This document shows, piece by piece, positions 1 to 5,608 of a DNA stretch of 6,747 nucleotides. The notes beneath the pieces are model-generated. The model ran no database searches, was not told the DNA's origin, and saw nothing but the letters and a program-made list of their open reading frames with translations. How positions within the stretch are numbered: position 1 is the stretch's first letter; each line of letters starts with the position of its first letter. This DNA comes from CAYXZP01 sp964469485 (lineage in GTDB: Bacteria > Desulfobacterota > Binatia > UBA1149 > CAYXZP01). The stretch is taken from NCBI GenBank assembly GCA_964469485.1, contig CAYXZP010000094.1, forward strand, positions 1-6,747. The letters are read 5' to 3'. Made by a program: the position numbers and the translations under genes.

Positions 1-250
1 CGAAATATGACGTGAGCTGTTCGGCCGCGGTCTTGAGATGGGAGTTGATACCGGCGCGGTGGCTCAGGTTGGGGAAGTGCAGCGCCAGCCAGACGTTCAT
101 CAGCAGATGAGCGTTCGGGCCCGGGAGCTCTATCCTGACCACCCCTTTCGAGCTTGCCGCCAACAACAGGCGCCCGATGGGCGTCGCCACAGGCAGCACG
201 AGAATGGGCTTGCGGTGCGACCTTTTTTCGTTGCTCCTCTTACCTCTCAT
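1..250 (-). CDS. ogt: Methylated-DNA--protein-cysteine methyltransferase, N-terminal part (partial, runs off the left edge)
   Basis: The first 83 codons of a minus-strand gene are present. The product would transfer methyl groups from O6-methylguanine in DNA to its own cysteine, a suicide repair reaction in the cytoplasm. After a basic N-terminus (MRGKRSNEKRSHRK) the sequence shows the family's N-terminal signature: TPIGRLLLAASSKGVVRIEL (residues 23-42) matches the usual 'TPLGPLLLA...GL' strand pair. Residues 72-83 (LKTAAEQLTSYF) match the conserved 'A..QL.EYF' helix. The DNA-binding domain with the PCHR active-site motif lies outside the window, so activity cannot be judged. The start at 250 is chosen because GGAGGAG lies 8 nt upstream; an in-frame ATG at 274 precedes that Shine-Dalgarno sequence and is less likely. 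The family call is good. The exact subtype (Ogt or the Ada C-terminal domain) is inferred from the absence of an Ada N-domain. Confidence 0.82.
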   Translation of the reverse strand, partial: MRGKRSNEKRSHRKPILVLPVATPIGRLLLAASSKGVVRIELPGPNAHLLMNVWLALHFPNLSHRAGINSHLKTAAEQLTSYF

Positions 251-258
251 AGCTCTCG

Positions 259-265
259 CTCCTCC
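259..265 (-). promoter_or_regulatory. Shine-Dalgarno of the ogt-type gene
   Basis: Read on the minus strand this is GGAGGAG, followed by an 8-nt spacer and the ATG at 250-248. It decides between two in-frame ATG codons (250 and 274) in favour of the inner one. Confidence 0.75.
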
Positions 266-280
266 CCCGGCCATCAATTG

Positions 281-309
281 CTTGTACTCTCCTGCTGCCA
301 GGCGCGCAA
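281..309 (-). promoter_or_regulatory. Possible promoter for the ogt-type gene
   Basis: On the minus strand, TTGCGC (309-304) and TACAAG (286-281) are separated by 17 bp and lie about 30 bp upstream of the ATG. The matches to the sigma-70 consensus are only 3/6 and 4/6. Spacing and position support it; the sequence match is weak. Confidence 0.3.
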
Positions 310-378
310 GGTACCAAAGTCGGCAGAGCGGGGGTTTTTTTCATGCTACCAAGGTCCACCCCCGACAGGGTGGCTGCT

Positions 379-407
379 TTGCGGGCTATGCCTGGGGGCT
401 GTAAAAC
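379..407 (+). promoter_or_regulatory. Possible promoter of the LMW-PTP-like gene, placing the transcript start at its GTG
   Basis: TTGCGG (379-384), a 17-bp spacer and TAAAAC (402-407) form a sigma-70-like pair (3/6 and 4/6). Transcription would begin about 6-8 nt further on, that is at or beside the GTG start at 414, giving a leaderless mRNA. This would explain the absence of a Shine-Dalgarno sequence. Confidence 0.35.
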
Positions 408-424
408 GGGCTCGTGCCCCCAGG
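391..424 (+). repeat. Perfect 9-bp inverted repeat spanning the start codon of the LMW-PTP-like gene
   Basis: CCTGGGGGC (391-399) is the exact reverse complement of GCCCCCAGG (416-424), with a 16-nt loop. The GTG start (414-416) sits at the junction of the loop and the 3' arm. If the transcript begins upstream of 391, the start would be partly hidden in a hairpin. If it begins near 413, only the 3' arm is transcribed and the repeat could instead be a protein-binding site over the promoter. Confidence 0.55.
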
Positions 425-824
425 TGAGTTAAGCCCTAAGGTCATCATCGTCGCCGATACCGGTGACACTTTCAGGGCCGACATGCTCGCCGAGGCTCTC
501 CAGGCCGAGGCCGGCGCTCGCGGCTGGGCCGAACGTCTGAGGATCGCGACCGCAAGGCCGGCCGTCGTGTCGGGCAACGACCGGGAGCAGGGTGACTTCG
601 ATAAGGCCGACCTCATAGTGGTGGTGGGCAAGACCGAGGCGGCGCTCCTCGTCGAGACACCCGAGGCCGAGAGCAAGAAGGTGCTGGCGCTGAGCGAAGC
701 TTTGCCCGAAGAGGAACCATGGACCGAACTGCTCGACGACCCGAGCACCCCGCCACCGGCCTTTGCCGACGCGGTTCGCGCGGCGGCGCCCTTTTTGCTG
801 CGCAAGCTGGTGGCCGAGGCCTGA
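414..824 (+). CDS. LMW protein tyrosine phosphatase-fold protein lacking the nucleophilic cysteine
   Basis: This encodes a 136-aa protein, close to the size of low-molecular-weight phosphatases and LMW-type arsenate reductases (about 130-160 aa). Family features in order are the first strand and P-loop region KVIIVADTGDTFRADMLAEA (residues 9-28), matching 'ILFVCTGNTCRSPMAEA'; KADLIVVVGKTEAALL (64-79), matching the 'ADLI..M...H...L' strand and helix; KKVLAL (88-93), the last strand; and DDP (108-110), equivalent to the Asp-Pro loop that holds the general acid. In the C-X5-R P-loop the Arg is kept (R21), but the Cys position is Asp15, so ordinary cysteinyl-phosphate catalysis is not possible. 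A binding or regulatory role is an inference. The GTG start is forced: an in-frame TAA lies at 402-404, and the next Met (24) would remove the first strand. The gene converges on the Usp-like gene. Fold call fairly sure, function unknown. Confidence 0.72.
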   Translation: MPPGELSPKVIIVADTGDTFRADMLAEALQAEAGARGWAERLRIATARPAVVSGNDREQGDFDKADLIVVVGKTEAALLVETPEAESKKVLALSEALPEEEPWTELLDDPSTPPPAFADAVRAAAPFLLRKLVAEA

Positions 825-839
825 GCCGCTCAGGCCTCG
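815..839. terminator. Perfect 11-bp inverted repeat between convergent genes, candidate bidirectional terminator
   Basis: CGAGGCCTGAG (815-825) pairs perfectly with CTCAGGCCTCG (829-839) across a 3-nt loop (CCG). It contains the TGA of the upstream gene (822-824) and the TGA of the opposing gene (832-830). Neither strand has a U-tract after the stem, so it may be a weak intrinsic terminator, a Rho-assisted stop or an mRNA 3'-end stabiliser. Confidence 0.5.
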
Positions 840-1288
840 ATGAGACTGAACCCGACCTCGCTGCGCAGGTCGTCTATGAAGGCGTCCTCGGTGGCGAAGC
901 GCAGCAGCGAGCGTTTCCGTTTCTCGATGACCACGACCTCGGGCCGCTGGTCGGTTATTGCCGCGGCCGTTTCGGAAGCGTAATCCCCGCGGCGCACGTC
1001 GGAGACGGCCACCACGCCTTGGCGCCGGGCCTCGGTAACGACGTCCTCGGCCTGTTCGAGCGCCATTTGTTCGTGGCGTTCGTAGAGCGAGTCGAGAAAG
1101 CTCTCCGAGGGGCGGCTACCGATCTGGCCCGATTCGGCGAACTGTTCGGCCACTTTGGTCGGGATGGCGGGGTCGAGGACGGAAAGTATCACCAGGTCCT
1201 TGCCCGAGCCCTCGGCCTGGTCGATCGCCGTTCTGGTGACGGCCCGGTGCATTCGCACACTGCTCAATATGAGCATCACGCCGCCCAC
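830..1288 (-). CDS. Universal stress protein family-like protein without the ATP-binding motif
   Basis: This encodes a 152-aa cytoplasmic protein with a Usp-type Rossmann-like pattern. Its elements are a hydrophobic first strand VMLILSSV (4-11), helix, strand DLVILSVLDP (31-40), a long charged helix (about 64-90), strand GVVAVSDVRRGD (91-102), helix, then strand PEVVVIEK (116-123) and a final strand FSLIEA. ATP-binding Usp proteins have an Asp after the first strand and G-x2-G-x9-G(S/T) after the fourth. Here the first is SSVR and the second is charged (EKRKRSLLRFATEDAF, 122-137), with no glycines. A non-ATP-binding UspA-type role, perhaps as a dimeric partner, is inferred. Starts at GTG 1288 and ATG 1276 are both possible. 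I favour 1288 because a TGGTAGATT extended -10 ends 6 nt before it, as in neighbouring genes. The family call is moderate because sequence similarity in this fold is low. Confidence 0.68.
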   Translation of the reverse strand: MGGVMLILSSVRMHRAVTRTAIDQAEGSGKDLVILSVLDPAIPTKVAEQFAESGQIGSRPSESFLDSLYERHEQMALEQAEDVVTEARRQGVVAVSDVRRGDYASETAAAITDQRPEVVVIEKRKRSLLRFATEDAFIDDLRSEVGFSLIEA

Positions 1289-1294
1289 GGACAG

Positions 1295-1324
1295 AATCTA
1301 CCACCGGCCGGCGTCCGGTCGCAA
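1295..1324 (-). promoter_or_regulatory. Promoter of the Usp-like gene with extended -10 close to the start codon
   Basis: On the minus strand, TTGCGA (1324-1319, 4/6 to TTGACA), an 18-bp spacer and TAGATT (1300-1295, 4/6 to TATAAT) are present. TGG directly precedes the -10, giving a TGnTAnnnT extended -10. Only 6 nt (CTGTCC) separate the -10 from GTG 1288, so transcription would start at the initiation codon. Confidence 0.5.
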
Positions 1325-1352
1325 CGGGCGGCCACTCGGTGATCAAGACCGG

Positions 1353-1364
1353 GGTCCCGGGACC
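1353..1364. repeat. 12-bp perfect palindrome in the divergent intergenic region
   Basis: GGTCCCGGGACC lies between the Usp-like and SdiA-regulated-family genes, about 30 bp upstream of the Usp-like -35 element. It could be an operator for a dimeric regulator. A 12-bp palindrome in GC-rich DNA may also be chance. The rest of 1289-1461 holds the two divergent promoters and no gene I can support. Confidence 0.3.
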
Positions 1365-1444
1365 GGCCAGGGCGGTCGCCGCAAGGGCCACGGCCGCGGT
1401 CGTGCCGCCCGGTCCGGCGAGCGCGTGTACCCCGGCCCGCGGCG

Positions 1445-1453
1445 TGCTAGCCT
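1445..1453 (+). promoter_or_regulatory. Extended -10 element before the SdiA-regulated-family gene
   Basis: TGCTAGCCT matches the TGnTAnnnT extended -10 pattern and ends 8 nt before ATG 1462. No convincing -35 lies 16-18 bp upstream, as is tolerated by extended -10 promoters. The position suggests a leaderless mRNA and supports ATG 1462 as the start. It would drive the downstream glmU and glmS genes as well. Confidence 0.4.
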
Positions 1454-1461
1454 CGCCGCTG

Positions 1462-2283
1462 ATGGCGGTCGCCGCGCTGCGCGTTCTGCTCCCGCTCCTC
1501 GTCCTGGCAATTTCCCGGGCTGGTGTCGTTCATGCCGGTACCGCGGCCAGCGTCGAAACATGGCCACTGGCGGCACTCGAGGAACCCTCGGGGGTGGTCT
1601 ATCACCCGCTGCGTGGGACGCTGTTCGTGGTAAGCGACGAGGGCGGAATATACGAGGTCAGCACCGCCGGCGAGATCCTGGCCTCACGCAGGCTCGGAGG
1701 CGACCTCGAAGGCGTGACCTGCGATCCCGCCACCGGCCTGGTCTACGCGGTGCGCGAGGGGCACGAAGTGATCTTCGAGATCGATCCCGAGGACCTGTCC
1801 GACAAGCGACGCTTTACGATCGACCGCGCCTTCGGCGGCAACGATGATTTTCTCCAGCGCGGCGGTGACGGGATAGAGGGTATCACCTTCGTTCCCGCCG
1901 ACGGTCACCCCGAGGGCGGCCGCTTCTTTGCCGTCAACCAGAACGACCCGCCGGTCCTGCTCGAGCTAGCCGTGCCCATTCGTAGCGCGGCCGGGCGTTT
2001 TGCCACCGCCCGCGTCATCAAGGCCTTCAAGATCGGTTCGGCCCCCCTCTCGGGCGTGACCTGGGACGCCTCGAGCCGCCGCTTGTTGATCGTTTCGGCA
2101 CTGTGGCGGGTGGCCTACCTTGCCGACAGCGACGGCGGCTATAAGGGGTCGATCGACCTGCCCGGTCTCATGCAGGAGGGGATCGCACTCTTGCCCGGCG
2201 GCGCGTTCGTGATCGCTCAGGATAGCGGTGGTTTGATAAGATGGACGCCTGTGGAAAAGCTCAGCGAGCGGGCCGGCGACTGA
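1462..2283 (+). CDS. Exported SdiA-regulated-domain beta-propeller protein
   Basis: This encodes 273 aa counted from ATG 1462. Residues 1-25 form a Sec signal peptide: a short basic n-region, the hydrophobic core VLLPLLVLAI (8-17) and a VHA cleavage site. The mature protein is periplasmic or extracytoplasmic. The rest shows repeated propeller blades, recognisable by 'EPSGVVYHPLRGTLFVVSDE', 'DLEGVTCDPATGLVYAV', 'GIEGITFVP', 'SGVTWDASSRRLLIVSA' and 'QEGIALLPGGAFVIAQD'. These fit the SdiA-regulated (YjiK-like) / esterase-like propeller group, with its typical 'D/E-G-I/V' acidic motifs. The molecular function of that family is poorly known. An upstream GTG at 1339 would add 41 Ala/Pro/Gly-rich residues before the signal peptide and is rejected. 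The TGA lies 12 bp before glmU, which suggests co-transcription with UDP-GlcNAc synthesis genes. The family call is good, the role open. Confidence 0.75.
   Translation: MAVAALRVLLPLLVLAISRAGVVHAGTAASVETWPLAALEEPSGVVYHPLRGTLFVVSDEGGIYEVSTAGEILASRRLGGDLEGVTCDPATGLVYAVREGHEVIFEIDPEDLSDKRRFTIDRAFGGNDDFLQRGGDGIEGITFVPADGHPEGGRFFAVNQNDPPVLLELAVPIRSAAGRFATARVIKAFKIGSAPLSGVTWDASSRRLLIVSALWRVAYLADSDGGYKGSIDLPGLMQEGIALLPGGAFVIAQDSGGLIRWTPVEKLSERAGD
2234..2242 (+). promoter_or_regulatory. Possible internal extended -10 element upstream of glmU
   Basis: TGATAAGAT fits TGnTAnnnT and lies 53 bp before the glmU ATG, inside the 3' end of the propeller gene. No good -35 is visible. It might allow glmU-glmS expression independent of the propeller gene. 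Confidence 0.2.
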
Positions 2284-2295
2284 GCGGCGACCAGG

Positions 2296-3729
2296 ATGTC
2301 GAAAGCAAAGACCAGGAAAGCTTCCGGGCGGGGCAAGGGTGACGGCTTGGCGCTCGTGGTGCTCGCGGCCGGTCTCGGCCGCCGCATGCGTTCCAAGCGG
2401 GCCAAGGTGTTACACGAGGTCGCGGGCCGCCCGATGCTCGTTCATGTCCTCGAACAGGCCGCGCGGCTCGGCCCGGACCGTAGTCTGGTCGTCGTCGGCC
2501 ATCAGGCCGACGAGGTGAGCGCGGTCGTTGCGGACAATGCCGAGTGCGTGTTGCAGGCCGAGCAGTTGGGCACCGGGCACGCCCTGTCGATGACCCGCAG
2601 CGCGCTCAGGGGCTTCAGGGGCGACCTGCTGGTGCTGGCGGGCGATGTTCCCCTGGTGCGCGCCGCGACCTTGCGCCGCTTGCTGGCGGCCCACCGCCGC
2701 AAGGAATCGCTGGTAACCGTGCTGACCACCTGGGTCGATGATCCGGCCGGCTACGGCCGGGTGGTCCGTGAAGACAGCGGGGGTGTCCGTATCGTCGAGG
2801 ACGCCGATGCCTCGGCAGCAGAGAAGCGGATCGACGAGATCAATTCGGCCATCTACTGTTTCGATTCGGCTTTTCTGTTTCGCGCGCTTTCCAAATTGGG
2901 CTCCGACAACGCCCAGGGTGAGTTCTACCTTACCGATGTCGTGGAGATGGCCTCACGCCGCAAGGGGGCCGCCACCGTGATCGCCGAGGACGAGAGCGAG
3001 GTCCTCGGTGTCGATTCACGCGCTGCGCTGGCCAGCGCGGAAGCCCTCATGCAGGAGCGCTTGATCCTCGCATGGATGGCCAAGGGCGTGACCTTCATCG
3101 ATCCCGCTTCGGTGCATCTGTCGGTCGACACGCGCATCGGCCAGGACACGGTCATAGGGCCGCAGGTCCGCCTCGGCGGCGAGACCCGCATCGGCCGGGA
3201 CTGCCGGCTAGAGGGGGCCTGCCACCTGACCGACACCCGTGTGGGCGAAGGCTCGCACATACGCTGGGGTGTCGTTGCCGACCGTGCGAGCATGGGCCGA
3301 GCCGTTAGGGTCGGACCTTACGCGCACCTGCGGCCGGAAACCGTGCTGTCCGACGAGGTCCACATAGGCAACTTCGTGGAGGTCAAGAAATCGCGTATCG
3401 GGAAACGGTCGAAGGCCAACCATCTATCCTATATCGGCGACGCAGAGATCGGTGAGGACGTCAACGTGGGCGCCGGGACGATCACCTGCAATTACGACGG
3501 TTTCGCGAAACACCGCACCATCATCGGCGACCGGGTGCAGATAGGAAGCGACACGCAGCTGGTGGCCCCTGTTGAGCTCGGCGCAGACAGTTATATCGCC
3601 GCCGGTTCGACCGTCACATCGGATGTCGCAGCGGGCTCGCTCGCTTTCAACGACAAAAAACAACGGACCCGCAAGAACTGGGTCGAAACTTTTCGCAAGC
3701 GCGACCGCGGCGGTGGGCGGGAGGACTGA
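2296..3729 (+). CDS. glmU: Bifunctional UDP-N-acetylglucosamine pyrophosphorylase / glucosamine-1-phosphate N-acetyltransferase
   Basis: This 477-aa cytoplasmic enzyme acetylates glucosamine-1-phosphate with acetyl-CoA and then joins the product to UTP, giving UDP-GlcNAc. The N-terminal nucleotidyltransferase domain (about 18-245) has LAAGLGRRMRSKRAKVLH (23-40, with R30 and K37 equivalent to E. coli R18 and K25), QAEQLGTGH (87-95), metal-binding GDVP (D117), N183 and DNAQGEFYLTD. The C-terminal left-handed beta-helix (about 265-450) has hexapeptide repeats, R346, K364, the catalytic base H376 and Y379 in NHLSYIGD, and GAGTITCNYDG. Oddities are a 16-residue K/R/S/G-rich N-terminal extension and NDKKQ (452-456), which has Asp453 where E. 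coli has the acetyl-CoA-contacting R440. The Shine-Dalgarno sequence is weak, so coupling to the upstream gene (12-bp gap) is likely. It is followed 5 bp later by glmS. Identification is firm. Confidence 0.96.
   Translation: MSKAKTRKASGRGKGDGLALVVLAAGLGRRMRSKRAKVLHEVAGRPMLVHVLEQAARLGPDRSLVVVGHQADEVSAVVADNAECVLQAEQLGTGHALSMTRSALRGFRGDLLVLAGDVPLVRAATLRRLLAAHRRKESLVTVLTTWVDDPAGYGRVVREDSGGVRIVEDADASAAEKRIDEINSAIYCFDSAFLFRALSKLGSDNAQGEFYLTDVVEMASRRKGAATVIAEDESEVLGVDSRAALASAEALMQERLILAWMAKGVTFIDPASVHLSVDTRIGQDTVIGPQVRLGGETRIGRDCRLEGACHLTDTRVGEGSHIRWGVVADRASMGRAVRVGPYAHLRPETVLSDEVHIGNFVEVKKSRIGKRSKANHLSYIGDAEIGEDVNVGAGTITCNYDGFAKHRTIIGDRVQIGSDTQLVAPVELGADSYIAAGSTVTSDVAAGSLAFNDKKQRTRKNWVETFRKRDRGGGRED
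3719..3724 (+). promoter_or_regulatory. Shine-Dalgarno of glmS inside the end of glmU
   Basis: GGGAGG lies 10 nt before GTG 3735, within the last codons of glmU; a second weaker GAGG (3728-3731) overlaps the glmU stop. This is consistent with translational coupling. Confidence 0.6.
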
Positions 3730-3734
3730 GGCCG

Positions 3735-5567
3735 GTGTGCGGCATAGTCGGCTACGTCGGCTCGCGAGAAGCGGATCGTGTGCTCATCTCCGGCCTCAGA
3801 AAGCTCGAATACCGTGGCTACGATTCGGCCGGCGTGGCGACCATTGACGGCGGCGACATCAAGGTGCGCAGGGCCGTGGGCAAGCTCGACAACCTCGTCG
3901 GAGTTCTGTCCGAGGATCCGCTGAGCGGATCGACGGGAATCGGGCACACGCGCTGGGCCACCCACGGCAGGCCTTCGCAGCAGAACGCGCACCCGCACCG
4001 GTCCGGGGACGTGGTCGTGATCCACAATGGGATAATCGAGAACTACGTTCCCTTGCGCGAGCGGCTCATCTCCGAGGGGCGAGAGATCGTTTCGGAGACG
4101 GACACCGAGGTCATATCCCATCTCATAGACATGGAGATGAACGGCCGTGGCGGAGACCTGCTCGATGCCACCAGGGCCGCTCTCGCGCAACTCGAGGGGT
4201 CCTTTGCCGTGGTCGCCATGAGCCGGCACGAACCGTCACGTTTGGTTGCCGCCAAGAACGCCACGCCCGTGGTGATCGGAGTGGGAGAAAGCGAAAATTT
4301 TGTGGCTTCCGACATTCCGGCGCTTCTCGATTACACCCGCGACATATTGTTTCTCGAGGACGGGGAACTGGCGGATATCCGCGACAGCGGGGTCCAGGTG
4401 AGCACCTTTGCGGGGAAGCGAGTGTCACGCGCCACCAAGCGTGTGACCTGGGACCCCGTCACGGCACAGAAGGGCGGCTACCCGCACTTCCTCATCAAGG
4501 AGATCAACGAGCAGCCGCAGGCCTTGATAGACACCATGCGTGGCCGGGTGGCACAGGACACCGGTGATGTGCTGCTTCCCGAGTTGGCGGGCCTCGAAGA
4601 TCACATCAAGCGCGCCGAGCGGATCGCCATCGTGGCCTGCGGTACGGCGTGGCACGCCGGCCTGGTCGGCAAGTTTATCTTTGAGCGTTTCGCAAGAACG
4701 CCCACGGAGGTCGATTACGGCAGCGAGTTCCGTTACCGCGACTCGGTACTGACCGACAAGGACCTGATGGTGGTCATATCCCAGTCGGGCGAGACCGCGG
4801 ACACGCTGGCGGCTGTCGAGGCGGCCGCCGAGCGCGGCACGCCCGTGGTCGCTGTCTGCAACGTCGTCGACTCCTCGATCGCGCGCAAAGCCGAAGCGGT
4901 GGTGTATACGCACGCCGGCCCGGAGATCAGCGTGGCCAGCACCAAGGCCTTCACCACTCAGCTGGCCTCCCTTTATCTGCTGGGGCTTTTCATGGGCCGT
5001 CTGACGGGCCGGATAGACGCTGCGCTCGAGGCCGAGGCCATCCAGTCGCTCGTGGAGATCCCGAACATCATAAAGCGCACGTTGGTGTGCGAGAAAGAGA
5101 TACAGCGCATCGCCCGCCGCTACGCCGGCGCCGCCGACATGCTCTACCTCGGGCGCGGCATCAACTACCCGATCGCTCTCGAGGGCGCTCTGAAGCTGAA
5201 GGAGATCTCTTACGTTCACGCCGAAGGCTATCCGTCGGGCGAGATGAAGCACGGTCCGATAGCGCTGATCGACGAGAACCTCCCGGTCGTCGTGATCATC
5301 CCGTGGGACGAGGTCTACGGGAAGACCATGGGCAACCTGAAGGAGGTCGAATCGCGCGGCGGTCGCATCATTGCCGTTACCGACCGTGCCGACACCGAGT
5401 TGCGACAGATAGCCGAAGCGGTGATCGAGATCCCCTCGACGAGCACCAGTCTGATGCCGATGCTTACCGTTATCCCTCTGCAGCTGTTGGCCTACCACGT
5501 TGCCGTCGAGCGCGGCACCGATATCGACCAGCCACGCAACCTCGCCAAGAGCGTGACCGTCGAGTAA
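3735..5567 (+). CDS. glmS: Glutamine--fructose-6-phosphate aminotransferase (isomerizing), glucosamine-6-phosphate synthase
   Basis: This 610-aa cytoplasmic enzyme converts fructose-6-phosphate and glutamine to glucosamine-6-phosphate, the first step to UDP-GlcNAc. The GTG start is fixed by chemistry: the next codon is Cys2, the N-terminal nucleophile of class II amidotransferases once Met is removed (MCGIVGYVG). The glutaminase domain (2 to about 230) shows HTRWATHG (71-78) and HNG (97-99, oxyanion hole). The isomerase half has two SIS domains: the first contains ACGTAWHAG and SQSGET (349-354, sugar-phosphate binding), the second contains PSGEMKHGP (500-508). The protein ends in NLAKSVTVE, with K605 as the Schiff-base lysine. 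Length equals that of E. coli GlmS (609 aa). It lies 5 bp after glmU. There is no room for a glmS ribozyme in front, so control would be at the operon level or by small RNA. All expected residues are present. Confidence 0.97.
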   Translation: MCGIVGYVGSREADRVLISGLRKLEYRGYDSAGVATIDGGDIKVRRAVGKLDNLVGVLSEDPLSGSTGIGHTRWATHGRPSQQNAHPHRSGDVVVIHNGIIENYVPLRERLISEGREIVSETDTEVISHLIDMEMNGRGGDLLDATRAALAQLEGSFAVVAMSRHEPSRLVAAKNATPVVIGVGESENFVASDIPALLDYTRDILFLEDGELADIRDSGVQVSTFAGKRVSRATKRVTWDPVTAQKGGYPHFLIKEINEQPQALIDTMRGRVAQDTGDVLLPELAGLEDHIKRAERIAIVACGTAWHAGLVGKFIFERFARTPTEVDYGSEFRYRDSVLTDKDLMVVISQSGETADTLAAVEAAAERGTPVVAVCNVVDSSIARKAEAVVYTHAGPEISVASTKAFTTQLASLYLLGLFMGRLTGRIDAALEAEAIQSLVEIPNIIKRTLVCEKEIQRIARRYAGAADMLYLGRGINYPIALEGALKLKEISYVHAEGYPSGEMKHGPIALIDENLPVVVIIPWDEVYGKTMGNLKEVESRGGRIIAVTDRADTELRQIAEAVIEIPSTSTSLMPMLTVIPLQLLAYHVAVERGTDIDQPRNLAKSVTVE

Positions 5568-5571
5568 CGGC

Positions 5572-5600
5572 TTCTAACGGCGCCGCGCGGCGGTTATATT
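5572..5600 (+). promoter_or_regulatory. Promoter of the RibBA-like gene, -10 next to the start codon
   Basis: TATATT (5595-5600, 5/6 to TATAAT) stands out from GC-rich surroundings and ends 8 nt before ATG 5609. TTCTAA (5572-5577, 3/6) lies 17 bp upstream of it. A leaderless transcript is implied; no Shine-Dalgarno sequence is visible. The 12-bp palindrome CGCCGCGCGGCG (5581-5592) lies between the two hexamers and could bind a regulator or act as a weak glmS terminator. There is no FMN riboswitch in the 41-bp gap. Confidence 0.5.
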
Positions 5601-5608
5601 CACAAGCG

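Larger units (their letters stand above)
251..413. other. Divergent intergenic region with short direct repeat and T-tract
   Basis: This region separates two divergent genes. It contains TACCAAAGTC (312-321) and TACCAAGGTC (347-356), a 9/10 direct repeat with 35-bp spacing. It also has a G5-T7 run (330-341) and a 6-bp hairpin (CCACCC 356-361 with GGGTGG 368-373). The repeat could be a pair of regulator sites. The T-tract is not preceded by a convincing GC stem, so I do not call a terminator. No small RNA or riboswitch family was recognised. Confidence 0.35.

Noticed and set aside
330..341. G5-T7 run as an intrinsic terminator
   Set aside because: No stable stem precedes the T-tract (only a 5-bp pairing with a long loop), and it lies between divergent genes where no terminator is needed.
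38..427. Plus-strand open frame of 129 codons at the left end
   Set aside because: It overlaps, on the opposite strand, the clearly recognisable ogt-type coding sequence and has no family resemblance.
427..480. HAD-type phosphatase motif in DTGDT of the 414-824 product
   Set aside because: The HAD motif is DxDx(T/V); here the spacing is DxxDT, and the rest of the protein follows the LMW-PTP pattern.
719..1342. Plus-strand open frame of 207 codons
   Set aside because: It is antisense to the Usp-like gene and overlaps the LMW-PTP-like gene; composition is typical of a GC-rich shadow frame.
1339..1461. N-terminal extension of the propeller gene from GTG 1339
   Set aside because: The added 41 residues are Ala/Pro/Gly-rich with no family match and would bury the signal peptide; a -10-like element directly before ATG 1462 favours the shorter form.
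3730..3734. glmS ribozyme upstream of glmS
   Set aside because: Only 5 bp separate glmU and glmS.
4425..5498. Long minus-strand open frame (357 codons) inside glmS
   Set aside because: It is fully antisense to glmS, whose motifs are intact; long antisense frames are expected in high-GC coding DNA.
5568..5608. FMN riboswitch in front of the RibBA-like gene
   Set aside because: The 41-bp gap is too short for the element and shows none of its conserved segments.
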